A stretch of 23,900 bases of DNA from JBNKDD01 sp050288085 (GTDB lineage: Bacteria; Chloroflexota; Anaerolineae; Aggregatilineales; UBA3940). The stretch is from positions 1 to 23,900 of the forward strand of contig JBNKDD010000056.1 of NCBI GenBank assembly GCA_050288085.1, read 5' to 3'. The position numbers were made by a program, and so were the translations under genes. Numbering within the stretch: position 1 is the stretch's first letter; the number at the start of each line of letters is the position of its first letter. Below, piece after piece: positions 1 to 7,465 of this stretch. The notes below the pieces were generated by a model. That model worked only from the letters and a program-made list of their open reading frames with translations, did no database searches and was not told the DNA's origin.

Positions 1-16
1 AATGTCAGAGCCAGAT

Positions 17-60
17 TTGACAAGATAAATGCCTGTGATATAATCCGAACAGTGTTCGGA
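17..60 (+). promoter_or_regulatory. Consensus sigma70-type promoter with overlapping TetR operator (site 1)
   Basis: TTGACA at 17-22 and TATAAT at 39-44 are separated by 16 bases, a full match to both consensus hexamers. A perfect 17-base palindrome, TCCGAACAGTGTTCGGA (44-60; 8-base arms around a central G), starts on the last base of the -10 box and covers the expected transcription start. A repressor bound there would block initiation. The same motif recurs before the exporter gene (713-727), so I infer it is the operator of the TetR protein encoded immediately downstream. Confidence 0.85.
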
Positions 61-82
61 AATAAAATAGTGTTAGGTGTAC

Positions 83-691
83 ATGAGCGAAACAAAAACG
101 CCCCGTGAACGGCGGCATGAACGAACTAAGGAAGCGATCCTGACTGCCGCCCGTGAACTGGTCGCAGAGCATGGAGCCGATGACCTGTCACTGCGGGCTA
201 TCGCCCGGCGCATCGACTACAGCCCGGCGGGCCTATATGAATATTTCGGCAGCAAGGAAGAGATCATTGATACGCTGTGTGAACGCGGCAATGATCAGCT
301 TTATGCTTATCTCGACCGCGTCACAACCGATCTCCCGCTGGAAACGTATATGGTTCAACTGATGGAAGCCTATCTGGACTTTGCCCGGCAGAATCCAGAG
401 CTGTATGCGGTGATGTTCCACCAGTTGACGATTGAGACTACTACCGTTCCAGAGGATTTTTACCCGGATGACAGCTTCGCTATTCTTGTCAGGGCTGTTA
501 AGCGGGGCATCAGTGAGGGGCACTTTCAAACCGCCGACGATTACGGCGTGTTCGAGATATCGTACAGCCTGTGGGCAATGGTTCATGGCATGGCAATGCT
601 TCAATTAAGATATCTTCGCAACCTTGAATTTGACTTTGTGAGTGCCGACCGGAAAGCCGTGCAGGTGTTTCTTAATGGACTGAGGAAGTAG
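83..691 (+). CDS. TetR/AcrR-family transcriptional regulator
   Basis: A 202-residue protein with a classic N-terminal TetR helix-turn-helix: an RRHERTKEAILTAARELV helix followed by the LSLRAIARRI ... SPAGLYEYFGSKEEI recognition helix (roughly residues 10-58). The C-terminal half is a ligand-binding/dimerisation region of ordinary length. A GTG lies two codons upstream (77), but ATG 83 has an AGG at 75-77 with good spacing, so I chose 83. Its promoter overlaps a perfect palindrome, and a near-copy precedes the MFS gene 66 bases downstream. It therefore probably represses both itself and the exporter, with the exporter's substrate or a related compound as the likely inducer. The ligand cannot be read from sequence. 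Confidence 0.92.
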   Translation: MSETKTPRERRHERTKEAILTAARELVAEHGADDLSLRAIARRIDYSPAGLYEYFGSKEEIIDTLCERGNDQLYAYLDRVTTDLPLETYMVQLMEAYLDFARQNPELYAVMFHQLTIETTTVPEDFYPDDSFAILVRAVKRGISEGHFQTADDYGVFEISYSLWAMVHGMAMLQLRYLRNLEFDFVSADRKAVQVFLNGLRK

Positions 692-712
692 TTCTCCTTT
701 TTTTAGCTGTTA

Positions 713-727
713 CCGAACGGTGTTTGG
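713..727 (+). promoter_or_regulatory. Second TetR operator-like site (site 2) before the exporter
   Basis: CCGAACGGTGTTTGG matches the core of site 1 (CCGAACAGTGTTCGG) at 13 of 15 positions. It lies 22 bases after the tetR stop and 30 bases before the exporter ATG, in the same relation to a start codon as site 1. The spacing suggests separate control of the exporter in addition to read-through from tetR. I do not see an equally clear -35/-10 pair next to this copy. Confidence 0.7.
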
Positions 728-757
728 AAAACTAATGGTGTAAGGAGCTGAAATAAT

Positions 758-2071
758 ATGGCAGTCGCTGAACAAGAATTGAATACAACTGAACGGCAAG
801 AACAGGCTGCGCCGCTGCGGACTCTGCTGGGAATCCGCAACTTCCGGTTGTTGTGGATCGGGCAGGGGATTTCGCTGATGGGCGACCAGTTCCAGTTTAT
901 TGCGCTGCCCTGGTTGGTACTCAAGCTGACAGGCGATGGGTTTGCCATCGGAACCGTGATGGCGATAGCCGGGATTCCCCGCGCTTTGTTTATGCTGGTC
1001 GGTGGGGCATTGACCGATCGCTTTTCGCCGCGCCGCGTGATGCTGTTTTCAAACCTGATGCGGATGGCGTTGGTGCTGGGCCTTGCCCTGATGGTGCTGT
1101 CCGGCACGATCAGCCTGTGGATGGTCTACCTGTTCGCGCTGGGATTTGGCCTGGCAGATGCGTTCTTCTACCCGGCCCAGAGCAGCATCATCCCGCACAT
1201 TGTTGAGAATGAACAGTTCCAACTCGCCAATTCGATCACGCAGGGCACGGCGCAGATCAGCCTGTTTGCCGGGCCGGTGTTGGCCGGTGGGCTGATCGCT
1301 GCCTTGAGCCAGAGTTCTGCGCCCGGTGGCAGCCTGGAGGGAGTCGGGCTGGCACTCATCTTCGATGCGCTGACCTTCCTGGTGTCGGTGGCTACCCTGT
1401 GGGCAATGCGTGTCGAGGGAGAAAATGCGCATGAAGGCGAGGTAGAAAATGTGCTCGGCGCGATTGGGGAAGGGCTGCGCTATGTCTGGGATGATACGGT
1501 GCTGCGTACTATTTTCTTCCTGATCGCTGCTGCCGATTTCCTGGTCGTTGGCCCGATTGATGTGGGCATCCCGCTGCTGGCCGATACCCGGTTGGCGGGG
1601 GGGGCGGCTGCATATGGGATCATCATGTCGGCTTTTGGTGCGGGGTCGCTGATCGGGATTGGCCTGGCTGGGGTGCTGCCTCGACCCTCGGCGCGAGTAC
1701 TGGGTACGGTGCTGCTGGTGGTCTGGAGCTTTGTCGGATTTGCAATGGTTCCCCTGGGGCTGATATCCAATACGGCGATCATTGCCGGGTTGATGTTGGT
1801 GGCGGGTGCTGCTAACTTCTACGTGATGATTGTCTTCATGACCTGGCTGCAAGAACGTGTGCCGGAAATGATGCTCGGACGGGTGATGAGCCTGATGATG
1901 TTCTTCTCTGCCGGGCTGCTGCCGATTTCGATGGCTCTGAGCGGCGTCCTGCTTGATCTGAGCATCGGATGGGTGTTCGGTGTGGCGGGCCTGTTGATGG
2001 CGGCCATGGCGCTGTTATCGCTGCTGAATCCACCGGTCAGGTTGATGGAAACCCGGATCGGCGCAGACTAA
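758..2071 (+). CDS. MFS transporter, DHA3/EntS-like exporter
   Basis: A 437-residue integral membrane protein with about twelve hydrophobic segments and a short hydrophilic N-terminus rich in Glu and Gln. The A-motif-like loop between helices 2 and 3 (GGALTDRFSPRRVM, about residue 83) is typical of the major facilitator superfamily. The NFRLLWIGQGISLMGDQ opening resembles the drug/siderophore exporter branch (MFS_3, EntS-like). The start ATG has a strong AAGGAG Shine-Dalgarno sequence at 742-747, ten bases upstream. It follows the tetR gene and has its own copy of the operator, so it is probably a drug or metabolite efflux pump induced when TetR is released. The substrate is unknown. Confidence 0.9.
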   Translation: MAVAEQELNTTERQEQAAPLRTLLGIRNFRLLWIGQGISLMGDQFQFIALPWLVLKLTGDGFAIGTVMAIAGIPRALFMLVGGALTDRFSPRRVMLFSNLMRMALVLGLALMVLSGTISLWMVYLFALGFGLADAFFYPAQSSIIPHIVENEQFQLANSITQGTAQISLFAGPVLAGGLIAALSQSSAPGGSLEGVGLALIFDALTFLVSVATLWAMRVEGENAHEGEVENVLGAIGEGLRYVWDDTVLRTIFFLIAAADFLVVGPIDVGIPLLADTRLAGGAAAYGIIMSAFGAGSLIGIGLAGVLPRPSARVLGTVLLVVWSFVGFAMVPLGLISNTAIIAGLMLVAGAANFYVMIVFMTWLQERVPEMMLGRVMSLMMFFSAGLLPISMALSGVLLDLSIGWVFGVAGLLMAAMALLSLLNPPVRLMETRIGAD

Positions 2072-2106
2072 GGGGTATGCAGTTGGGTGTATTTGATGGT
2101 TGAGGC

Positions 2107-2213
2107 AGAACCCCCCATCGCCGTTCGCACTAACGTGCTCACCGCGATTTGCCCCCCTTGCAAGGGGGGCGGATGATGCGAACACCGGTGGTGGAGCATC
2201 ACGGGGGGTATCA
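2107..2213 (-). repeat. Dispersed hairpin repeat, copy D
   Basis: The stretch is bounded by CCCCCC at 2111-2116 and a GGGGGG run near 2204-2209. It contains a perfect 20-base palindrome, GCCCCCCTTGCAAGGGGGGC (2151-2170), plus a weaker stem pairing GTTCGCAC with GTGC/GCGAAC-type arms. Read on the minus strand it matches copy C (16396-16491): a run of C, a hairpin, the identical 20-mer after ATCC, and a G-run end. It sits between the convergent MFS and 2H phosphoesterase genes and encodes nothing. It could end transcription from both sides, though no U-run follows. Confidence 0.7.
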
Positions 2214-2264
2214 GGCAAAAAGCACGAAAACACCTTGCGCGATGTACTAAATCGTCAGGCGATC

Positions 2265-2807
2265 CTACCTGCCTTTGAAGGCGAAAAGATAGCGAACCCG
2301 GTATTTGCAATTCATGTCTTCGATCAGGGCCAGGTTATTGAGGGTGATGTCCCAGTTGATGGGCTTCTCGTTGAGCTTGCGCACCAGGCCGGGAAGCTGG
2401 TGGAACACGATATCGCGTTGGGCCAGGGTGATGTGAGGAATCCAGCGCTGGGGATGATAGTATTCGGGCACACCCGCCCGCAGGTTGGCACAGGCCTTCC
2501 ACAGCGTTTGATGGACCGAAGCGATGCTTTGCGCCTGTGCCACCGGAATATAGACTACCGGCTTGGGTGCATTGAAGATGCCCAGGCCGGTAGCTTTTAC
2601 ACTGAAGGGTTTAGCTTCTTGCGCATGCTTCCTCAAGACTTCGCTCACATCCTCCATCTCAAAGTGGGCTGCCGTATGATAAGAGATGTGCGGGAAGGGG
2701 ATTGTATCGCGTACATAACGGACACCCGTCTCCTTTTCCAATGAAGCCCAGATTTCCTTGACCAGCGCTGTATGTTCTTCATCGAGCAATGAAACGATTG
2801 CATGCAT
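2265..2807 (-). CDS. 2H phosphoesterase / 2'-5' RNA ligase superfamily protein
   Basis: A 180-residue soluble protein with the two H-x-[ST] motifs that define the 2H phosphoesterase superfamily: PHISY (H40-x-S42) and PHITL (H125-x-T127), about 85 residues apart as usual. Family members (LigT/ThpR, cyclic phosphodiesterases, YjcG-like) act on 2',3'-cyclic or 2'-5' phosphodiester bonds in RNA or nucleotides; the actual substrate here is unknown. A GGAG lies 11 bases upstream of the ATG. The archaemetzincin-like gene is 84 bases upstream on the same strand, so the two may be co-transcribed. Both catalytic motifs are intact, so an active enzyme is likely. Confidence 0.85.
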   Translation of the reverse strand: MHAIVSLLDEEHTALVKEIWASLEKETGVRYVRDTIPFPHISYHTAAHFEMEDVSEVLRKHAQEAKPFSVKATGLGIFNAPKPVVYIPVAQAQSIASVHQTLWKACANLRAGVPEYYHPQRWIPHITLAQRDIVFHQLPGLVRKLNEKPINWDITLNNLALIEDMNCKYRVRYLFAFKGR

Positions 2808-2891
2808 GGATTGAGATTCTCCAACGGGTTCAAAAAGCGTCCGTACGACCGACCAACCTAAGTATACCCCGGTTTGAAGGATGAGATCAGG

Positions 2892-3608
2892 TCAGTTTAG
2901 CCCGTAATGATAGCCTGTGATCTGGGCAACCATGTCTCTCTGGCAGGCTTCACAATAGAGAATACCCCCGGCCATTTGCTGTTGGGCAAAGCTCAGGGCC
3001 AGGGTGGGCGTATCCGTAAAGCGCATGGCGCAGGTTTCCGTGCAGTAAACATCGCTGCCCTGCCTGAGGGTGCTTTTATGGCGGCTTGGTCGGGGGGTGT
3101 TCAGCATGCGGCCAAAGAAGTGAAGCACCGCATGATGCAGCGCTAACTGTCGCAGATCGGGATTTTTAATACTGTCGAAAGGCTGAGAGGTGATCAACGA
3201 TACCATCCCCCGGCGGCTGACCCCGATCACTTCCGGTGTAGGCGATTCGGATGACCGGTCATCGACCAGTGGTTTTTCAGTTAGCATCAGGTCAAAGTGG
3301 GGGGTGCTGCTTTGCCAGGGTTCCAGTTCGACGGTTTCGATGTAGCGTGAGGCCAACAGGCGGGTCTGGCTTTCATCCAGGCTGCGCTTGAGGAACCAAT
3401 CGACATTGGCATAGGCGGAATCTTGTGGCGCGGCGGGGATCATCCACGCGCCAAATACACGCAGATCGGGTAGGGGGTCAAATTGGCCCGGTTTGCCGAA
3501 ACGAGGCCGGAGCAGCCTGTAGACATCCTCAACGGCCCGTACCATCATCTGGGTGTCCTCGCTGGCGACACCCGGCGTCCAGGTGACAGACAAAAATGTG
3601 CGGCGCAT
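2892..3608 (-). CDS. Archaemetzincin-like protein with degenerate zinc-peptidase motif
   Basis: A 238-residue protein. Residues 159-166 read HAVLHFFG, which aligns with the family's HExxHxxG but has Ala160 (GCG) in place of the catalytic Glu. The third zinc ligand position (169) is Leu. The second, structural zinc site of archaemetzincins is preserved: CTETCAM (C189, C193, M195), then CEAC (C219, C222). The preceding strand (DLMLTEKPL, VIGVSRRGMVSL) also resembles the family core. I conclude it is an archaemetzincin relative that probably lacks ordinary peptidase activity. Its start has a GAGGG just upstream. It diverges from the MBL genes across a 142-base gap. Function unknown; a binding or scaffold role is possible. 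Confidence 0.72.
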   Translation of the reverse strand: MRRTFLSVTWTPGVASEDTQMMVRAVEDVYRLLRPRFGKPGQFDPLPDLRVFGAWMIPAAPQDSAYANVDWFLKRSLDESQTRLLASRYIETVELEPWQSSTPHFDLMLTEKPLVDDRSSESPTPEVIGVSRRGMVSLITSQPFDSIKNPDLRQLALHHAVLHFFGRMLNTPRPSRHKSTLRQGSDVYCTETCAMRFTDTPTLALSFAQQQMAGGILYCEACQRDMVAQITGYHYGLN

Positions 3609-3750
3609 GGTCCCTCTCGCTTTCCGGTTGACATACTCAGTTTATCCTGATGGGGCATTCACCACAAGCGAGGGAGAATGCTCGATTCCTCAACGGTTTA
3701 GAATCGGGCTACAATCAGGCAGTCCAATTTTTAGGGAGGGAGAAATAATT

Positions 3751-4413
3751 TTGGAGATCACAACTATCACCATTCCGTTTTTGTTCAATATGTCTGTGAA
3801 CTGTTACCTGGTCAGGGCCGGGGATGGTTATATCCTGATCGACACGGGGACTCCTCAGAAGCGCAGCATTGTCGAGGAAGGGCTGGAGGCCGCAGACTGC
3901 CGCCCCGGTGACCTGAAGCTGATCGTATTGACGCACGGCGACTCTGATCATGCCGGGAACTGCGCCTACCTGTGCCAGAAATTCGGCGCGAAATCCGCCA
4001 TGCACACCGGCGATCTTGGGATGGTCGAACAGGGGGATATGTTCTGGAATAGAAACCAGCCTAATTTCCTGATGAAGGCGATCTCAAGCCGGTTCTTCAG
4101 TCTCAAACCGGCTGACCAGTTTACCCCCGACATCACCCTTGATGAGGAGGATGACCTGACCGAATACGGTTTCGATATCAGGGTGGTTCACATTCCGGGG
4201 CATTCGATGGGATCAATCGGGCTGCTGACCGGTGAGAACGATCTGTTTTGCGGTGACCTGTTGGGCAATACCAGCGAGCCGGGTTACTGGGTCGTCATGG
4301 ACGATCCGCCGACGGCGGAGGTCAGCGCCAGGAAGCTGAAAGGCATGGAGATCAACACCGTCTATCCTGGACACGGCAAGCCGTTCCAGATGGAGCAGTT
4401 CGAGCTGTCGTGA
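3751..4413 (+). CDS. MBL-fold metallo-hydrolase, tandem copy 1
   Basis: About 220 residues if started at the TTG at 3751, which is preceded by GGGAGGGAG (3734-3742). The frame is open further upstream, but that part overlaps the divergent gene and has no matching sequence in the second copy, whose homologous start is also TTG. Metal-site motifs are HGDSDH (62-67, Asp in place of the second His of HxHxDH), PGH at the third motif, CGDLL for the bridging Asp, and YPGHG at the end. The HxDxDH variant is common in small COG0491-type hydrolases. The substrate is unknown; glyoxalase II-like thioester hydrolysis is one possibility. It is followed 28 bases later by its paralogue, forming a two-gene operon. 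Confidence 0.85.
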   Translation: MEITTITIPFLFNMSVNCYLVRAGDGYILIDTGTPQKRSIVEEGLEAADCRPGDLKLIVLTHGDSDHAGNCAYLCQKFGAKSAMHTGDLGMVEQGDMFWNRNQPNFLMKAISSRFFSLKPADQFTPDITLDEEDDLTEYGFDIRVVHIPGHSMGSIGLLTGENDLFCGDLLGNTSEPGYWVVMDDPPTAEVSARKLKGMEINTVYPGHGKPFQMEQFELS

Positions 4414-4441
4414 GGGGTTGTATAACGAGGGGTGAGGTAAA

Positions 4442-5110
4442 TTGGAGATTAAAACGGTTACGGTTCGTTTTCTGGTTTACATGTTTGTCAACAGCTATAT
4501 CCTCAATGATGGGGACGGGTTTATCCTGATCGACACAGGAACGGCCCGAAAACGCAACATGATCGAAAGAGGGCTTGAGGATGCAGGCTGCCGCCCCGGC
4601 GATCTCAAGTTGATCGCGGTGACTCATGGGGACCCCGATCATGCCGGGAATGCTGCCTATCTGCGCCAGAAATTCGGTGCAAAGATCGCCATGCATGCCG
4701 ACGATGTCGGGAAGGTCAAACATGGCGATATGTTCCTGGGCAGGAATGATCCCGGTTTTTTCACCAGAACCGGCGCAAAGTGGTTTTACCATATCGGTGA
4801 ACCTGACCGGTTTACGCCTGATATCACGATCGAAGATGGGGATGACCTGACCGCGTATGGGTTCAATGCCAGGGTGGTTCACATTCCGGGGCATTCGGGG
4901 GGATCAATTGGATTCCTGACCAATGAGGGCGATCTGTTTTGTGGCGATCTGCTTGCCAATGTGAAAGAGCCGGGCCGCTGGCAATTGATTGACGATCCAG
5001 AGGCACTGGATGCCAGCATCAAAAAGCTGAAAGGCTTGGAGATCAACACGGTCTATCCCGGGCACGGCAAGCCATTTTTGATGGAGCATCTCAAGCTGAC
5101 GGATGGATAA
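4442..5110 (+). CDS. MBL-fold metallo-hydrolase, tandem copy 2
   Basis: A 222-residue paralogue of the preceding gene, aligned end to end with it from the same TTG start; GGGGTGAGG lies just before the start codon. Motifs: HGDPDH (62-67), IPGHSGGS, CGDLL and VYPGHGKP. More than half of residues match copy 1 by eye, and short stretches such as the DNA encoding RVVHIPGHS are nearly identical. This points to local duplication. The two differ mainly in the middle (residues about 95-125), which in this fold contributes to the substrate pocket, so specificity may have split. A hairpin at 5116-5139 follows the stop codon. Confidence 0.87.
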   Translation: MEIKTVTVRFLVYMFVNSYILNDGDGFILIDTGTARKRNMIERGLEDAGCRPGDLKLIAVTHGDPDHAGNAAYLRQKFGAKIAMHADDVGKVKHGDMFLGRNDPGFFTRTGAKWFYHIGEPDRFTPDITIEDGDDLTAYGFNARVVHIPGHSGGSIGFLTNEGDLFCGDLLANVKEPGRWQLIDDPEALDASIKKLKGLEINTVYPGHGKPFLMEHLKLTDG

Positions 5111-5115
5111 ACCAA

Positions 5116-5139
5116 AGAGACACGGCACACCGTGTCTCT
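5116..5139. terminator. Perfect hairpin between convergent genes
   Basis: AGAGACACGG (5116-5125) pairs perfectly with CCGTGTCTCT (5130-5139) around a CACA loop. It lies six bases after the MBL stop and 30 bases before the end of the convergent AHSA1-like gene. No clear U-run follows on either strand, so it is either a weak bidirectional terminator or a small dispersed hairpin repeat. Confidence 0.55.
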
Positions 5140-5169
5140 ACAACCGGACTGTTTTAATTGGTTCATCCA

Positions 5170-5592
5170 TTAATTTTCGACTGATTTTTTCAACCTATCG
5201 AGCGCCAGCGTGAAGAATGCGTGACGCTCCTCTCGTGCTTCGGGGCCGGGAAGATGTTCCTGGTGAAAAGCGATGACGGTCTTTTCATCATGGGGGATGA
5301 TACGAATCTGCATCGTTGAAGGGCTTGCCCAATCGACCGGGTGCCAGGTCATGCGGAGGTGTGAGTAAGGGTGAAAAACCCGTATCTCTCCGCTGGTTCC
5401 ATCGCCCAGGTGATAGACCTCGCCTTCCGATAGTTCCAGGTTTGTGTCGCTGCCCAGCCAGATTTCGATACCTTTGGGGGAGGTGATCAGATCCCATGCC
5501 TGTGTGCAATCAATTGGCAGGGTGCGCCGCACCCCAATTTGCCAGCCAACATCTTTTGTTTTCCCAACCGGGGGAATAGTTTGCCCGACCAT
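5170..5592 (-). CDS. SRPBCC/AHSA1-domain protein
   Basis: A 140-residue single-domain protein of the START/SRPBCC (AHSA1, activator of Hsp90 ATPase homologue 1-like) type. Recognisable elements are the N-terminal strand VRRTLPIDCTQAWDLIT, the SPKGIEIWLG turn, a central GEIRVFHPYSHLRMTW and a C-terminal helix following TVIAFHQEHLPGPEAREERHAFF. This fold binds hydrophobic ligands in a central cavity, and small stand-alone bacterial members have diverse, mostly unassigned roles. It is transcribed away from the aminotransferase-fold gene, with a 110-base divergent region between them. Start ATG at 5592; no strong Shine-Dalgarno sequence is visible. Confidence 0.82.
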   Translation of the reverse strand: MVGQTIPPVGKTKDVGWQIGVRRTLPIDCTQAWDLITSPKGIEIWLGSDTNLELSEGEVYHLGDGTSGEIRVFHPYSHLRMTWHPVDWASPSTMQIRIIPHDEKTVIAFHQEHLPGPEAREERHAFFTLALDRLKKSVEN

Positions 5593-5702
5593 ACGACTTC
5601 ACTCACCCTATAAACCAAGCCAACGTTTATTTTATGACTGTATGATAGCACAAGCGTTCTTTGCGCGCAATTCTGCATGATAGCCATTAAAAGGAGAAAA
5701 AC

Positions 5703-6860
5703 ATGTCAGTTTCACGACTTGAGCATATCACGAAGATTGGGGTTGAGCAGATGGGCGATCTGGCCGACAGCCTCGAAGACCCCGCTGTGCTGCGACTTGA
5801 GAACCTTGACACCGATCTGCGCCCGCCAGCATCGGCGCTTGAATTCACCAGGCAGGCGGTTGATGATGACGCGGCCAACAGCTACCTGCCGTTCTTCGGC
5901 CTTGACCCGATGCGTCAGGCAGCGGCCCGGTTGGTGGGGCAGCAGGCCGGGCAGGAATATGATTGGAAAACCGAGTGTGTGATCAGCGCCGGGGGATTAT
6001 CCGGCATCTTGAATCTGCTGCTGGCTATCCTGGAACCCGGCGACGAAGTCCTGATGACCGACCCGATCTACGTCGGGTTGATCAACCGTATCCGGCTGGC
6101 GGGCGGTGTGCCGCGCTTTGTGCCGCTGATTCCAGCGGCTGAGGGCTGGCGGGTGGATGTCGATGCCCTGGCGAAGATCGACACCAAAAAGATCAAAGCC
6201 GCCCTGTTGATGAGTCCGGCCATGCCGACCGGGGCGGTCTTCACACAGGAGGAATGGCAGGCGTTGATCGAATTTTGCCAGCGGGCCGACTGCTGGCTGA
6301 TCAACAACTCGGCGATGGAGCGCCTGCTGTTCGATGGCCGGTCGGTGATCCACCCGGCGTCGTTCCCCGGCATGCGGGACAAAGTGATCACGGTTGGCTC
6401 AGCCTCGAAAGAATACCGGATGATCGGCTGGCGGGTCGGTTGGGTGGTTGGTCCCGCCCCGGTGATTGCCGATGTCGCCCGCGTCAGTATCAGCAACGTG
6501 GTCTGTCAGACCGGCATTGCGATGGGAGCGGTCGCCACCGCCATCAACGATCCGAACGATGGGATACGATCCAGTGTTGCCGAATGGCAGCAGCGCCGTG
6601 ACGTTCTGCTGGAAGAGTTGACCGATTTTGCCCTCATCCCGCCGCACGGGGGATGGTCATTTCTGGTGGATGTTTCCCCGCTGGGGTTGGATGGCCCGGC
6701 GGCTTCTAAGCGCCTGTTGGAACTGGGCAAGGTCGCTGCGACTCCGATGGTCAATTGGGGCAGTGAGAACAGCAGTCGGTATGTACGGATCGTCTATTCG
6801 AACGAGCCGGTTGATCGGCTGCGCGGGGCTGGGAAGCGTTTCCGGGATGCGCTGACCTGA
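5703..6860 (+). CDS. Class I/II aminotransferase-fold protein with altered PLP contacts
   Basis: A 385-residue protein with the fold-type I aminotransferase layout: an SAGGLSGILNLLL helix, DPIYVG, a PTG loop, SASKEYRMIGWRVGW with the Schiff-base Lys236, and SRYVRI with the carboxylate-binding Arg362. Three residues that contact PLP in aspartate aminotransferase look replaced: the Asn of NPTG is Met174 (SPAMPTG), the pyridine-nitrogen Asp is Asn202 and the O3' Tyr is Met205 (LINNSAMERL aligned to ISDEIYERL). Lys and Arg are kept, so PLP chemistry may survive but be changed; a different reaction, reduced transaminase activity or a regulatory role are all possible. An AAGGAG lies six bases before the ATG. 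A hairpin at 6876-6906 follows the stop codon. Confidence 0.82.
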   Translation: MSVSRLEHITKIGVEQMGDLADSLEDPAVLRLENLDTDLRPPASALEFTRQAVDDDAANSYLPFFGLDPMRQAAARLVGQQAGQEYDWKTECVISAGGLSGILNLLLAILEPGDEVLMTDPIYVGLINRIRLAGGVPRFVPLIPAAEGWRVDVDALAKIDTKKIKAALLMSPAMPTGAVFTQEEWQALIEFCQRADCWLINNSAMERLLFDGRSVIHPASFPGMRDKVITVGSASKEYRMIGWRVGWVVGPAPVIADVARVSISNVVCQTGIAMGAVATAINDPNDGIRSSVAEWQQRRDVLLEELTDFALIPPHGGWSFLVDVSPLGLDGPAASKRLLELGKVAATPMVNWGSENSSRYVRIVYSNEPVDRLRGAGKRFRDALT

Positions 6861-6875
6861 ACTTAGCAAGTCACA

Positions 6876-6906
6876 GCGGGGGCGCTGGGGATGGAAGCGC
6901 CCCTGC
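6876..6906 (+). terminator. GC-rich hairpin after the aminotransferase-fold gene
   Basis: GCGGGGGCGCT (6876-6886) pairs with AGCGCCCCTGC (6896-6906), with one G-U, around a nine-base loop. It begins 16 bases after the stop codon. The following sequence is TTCATG and not a T-run, so it may end transcription weakly or act as a 3' stabilising hairpin. It also sits 19 bases upstream of the next ATG. Confidence 0.55.
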
Positions 6907-6924
6907 TTCATGCGGGAGAACTAT

Positions 6925-7452
6925 ATGAAAAGAATAGTCGCTTGTATGTTGTCATGCCTGATGATCATCATGCTTTCAGGCTGTACGGGTCAGGCCGACA
7001 CGCCCCCAGAAAATATAGAGCTTTTTGAGTCGCCGCAGCCGTATCCTGACTATCTAACTCATGTGATACCCGAACCTGGTACAACGGTCTCTTTGTCTTC
7101 AAGTGATGGATGGGGCCGCGAATCTTTCCTTGATGGAGAAGATGTTCAACCTAAAAGAAAGATTTGTTTTACTATTAAAATGGCTCCCCTATTAAGGTCT
7201 GGTGATGATTTCACTTACTTTGAGAATCTTAAGCTGTTGTTGGATGGTGATGAGGTTAAGCAAAACCCCACGCACATTACAAATTTGGTGGCGGTAGTTG
7301 GCAATGCTGGCGGCCTAGGATCAGAATTAGATTTGATTTGCTATGACCTAAGGGGGGAGATGACGCCTGGAATCCGGCGTCTTGATCTGGTTGTCTGGAC
7401 AAGTACCGGCGAAGAGTTTACTTATAGCTGGGCTATTGAAGTGGTCAGGTAA
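6925..7452 (+). CDS. Predicted lipoprotein, unknown function
   Basis: A 175-residue secreted protein from ATG 6925, which has GGGAG at 6913-6917; an in-frame ATG at 6910 has none. The N-terminus is Lys-Arg followed by a hydrophobic core and lipobox LSGC, with Cys20 as the lipid anchor, so the mature protein is tethered outside the cytoplasmic membrane. The mature part looks like a small beta-rich domain (FENLKLLLDGDEV, LDLVVWTSTGEEFTYSWAIEV). I do not recognise a family. DNA is less GC-rich than the aminotransferase gene beside it. It converges with the next gene, 13 bases apart. Confidence 0.78.
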   Translation: MKRIVACMLSCLMIIMLSGCTGQADTPPENIELFESPQPYPDYLTHVIPEPGTTVSLSSSDGWGRESFLDGEDVQPKRKICFTIKMAPLLRSGDDFTYFENLKLLLDGDEVKQNPTHITNLVAVVGNAGGLGSELDLICYDLRGEMTPGIRRLDLVVWTSTGEEFTYSWAIEVVR

Positions 7453-7465
7453 GCAATGCAAGCGA

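Noticed and set aside
703..2033. Several minus-strand open frames across the MFS gene, up to 267 codons
   Set aside because: They are antisense shadows of a GC-rich membrane-protein gene: composition is dominated by His, Gln and Arg, with no ribosome site or family signature.
2100..2744. A 214-codon plus-strand frame opposite the 2H phosphoesterase
   Set aside because: It begins in the dispersed repeat and runs antisense to a gene with two intact catalytic motifs.
3553..3750. N-terminal extension of the first MBL gene
   Set aside because: It overlaps the divergent gene's start, contains no family sequence, and the tandem copy starts at the equivalent TTG.
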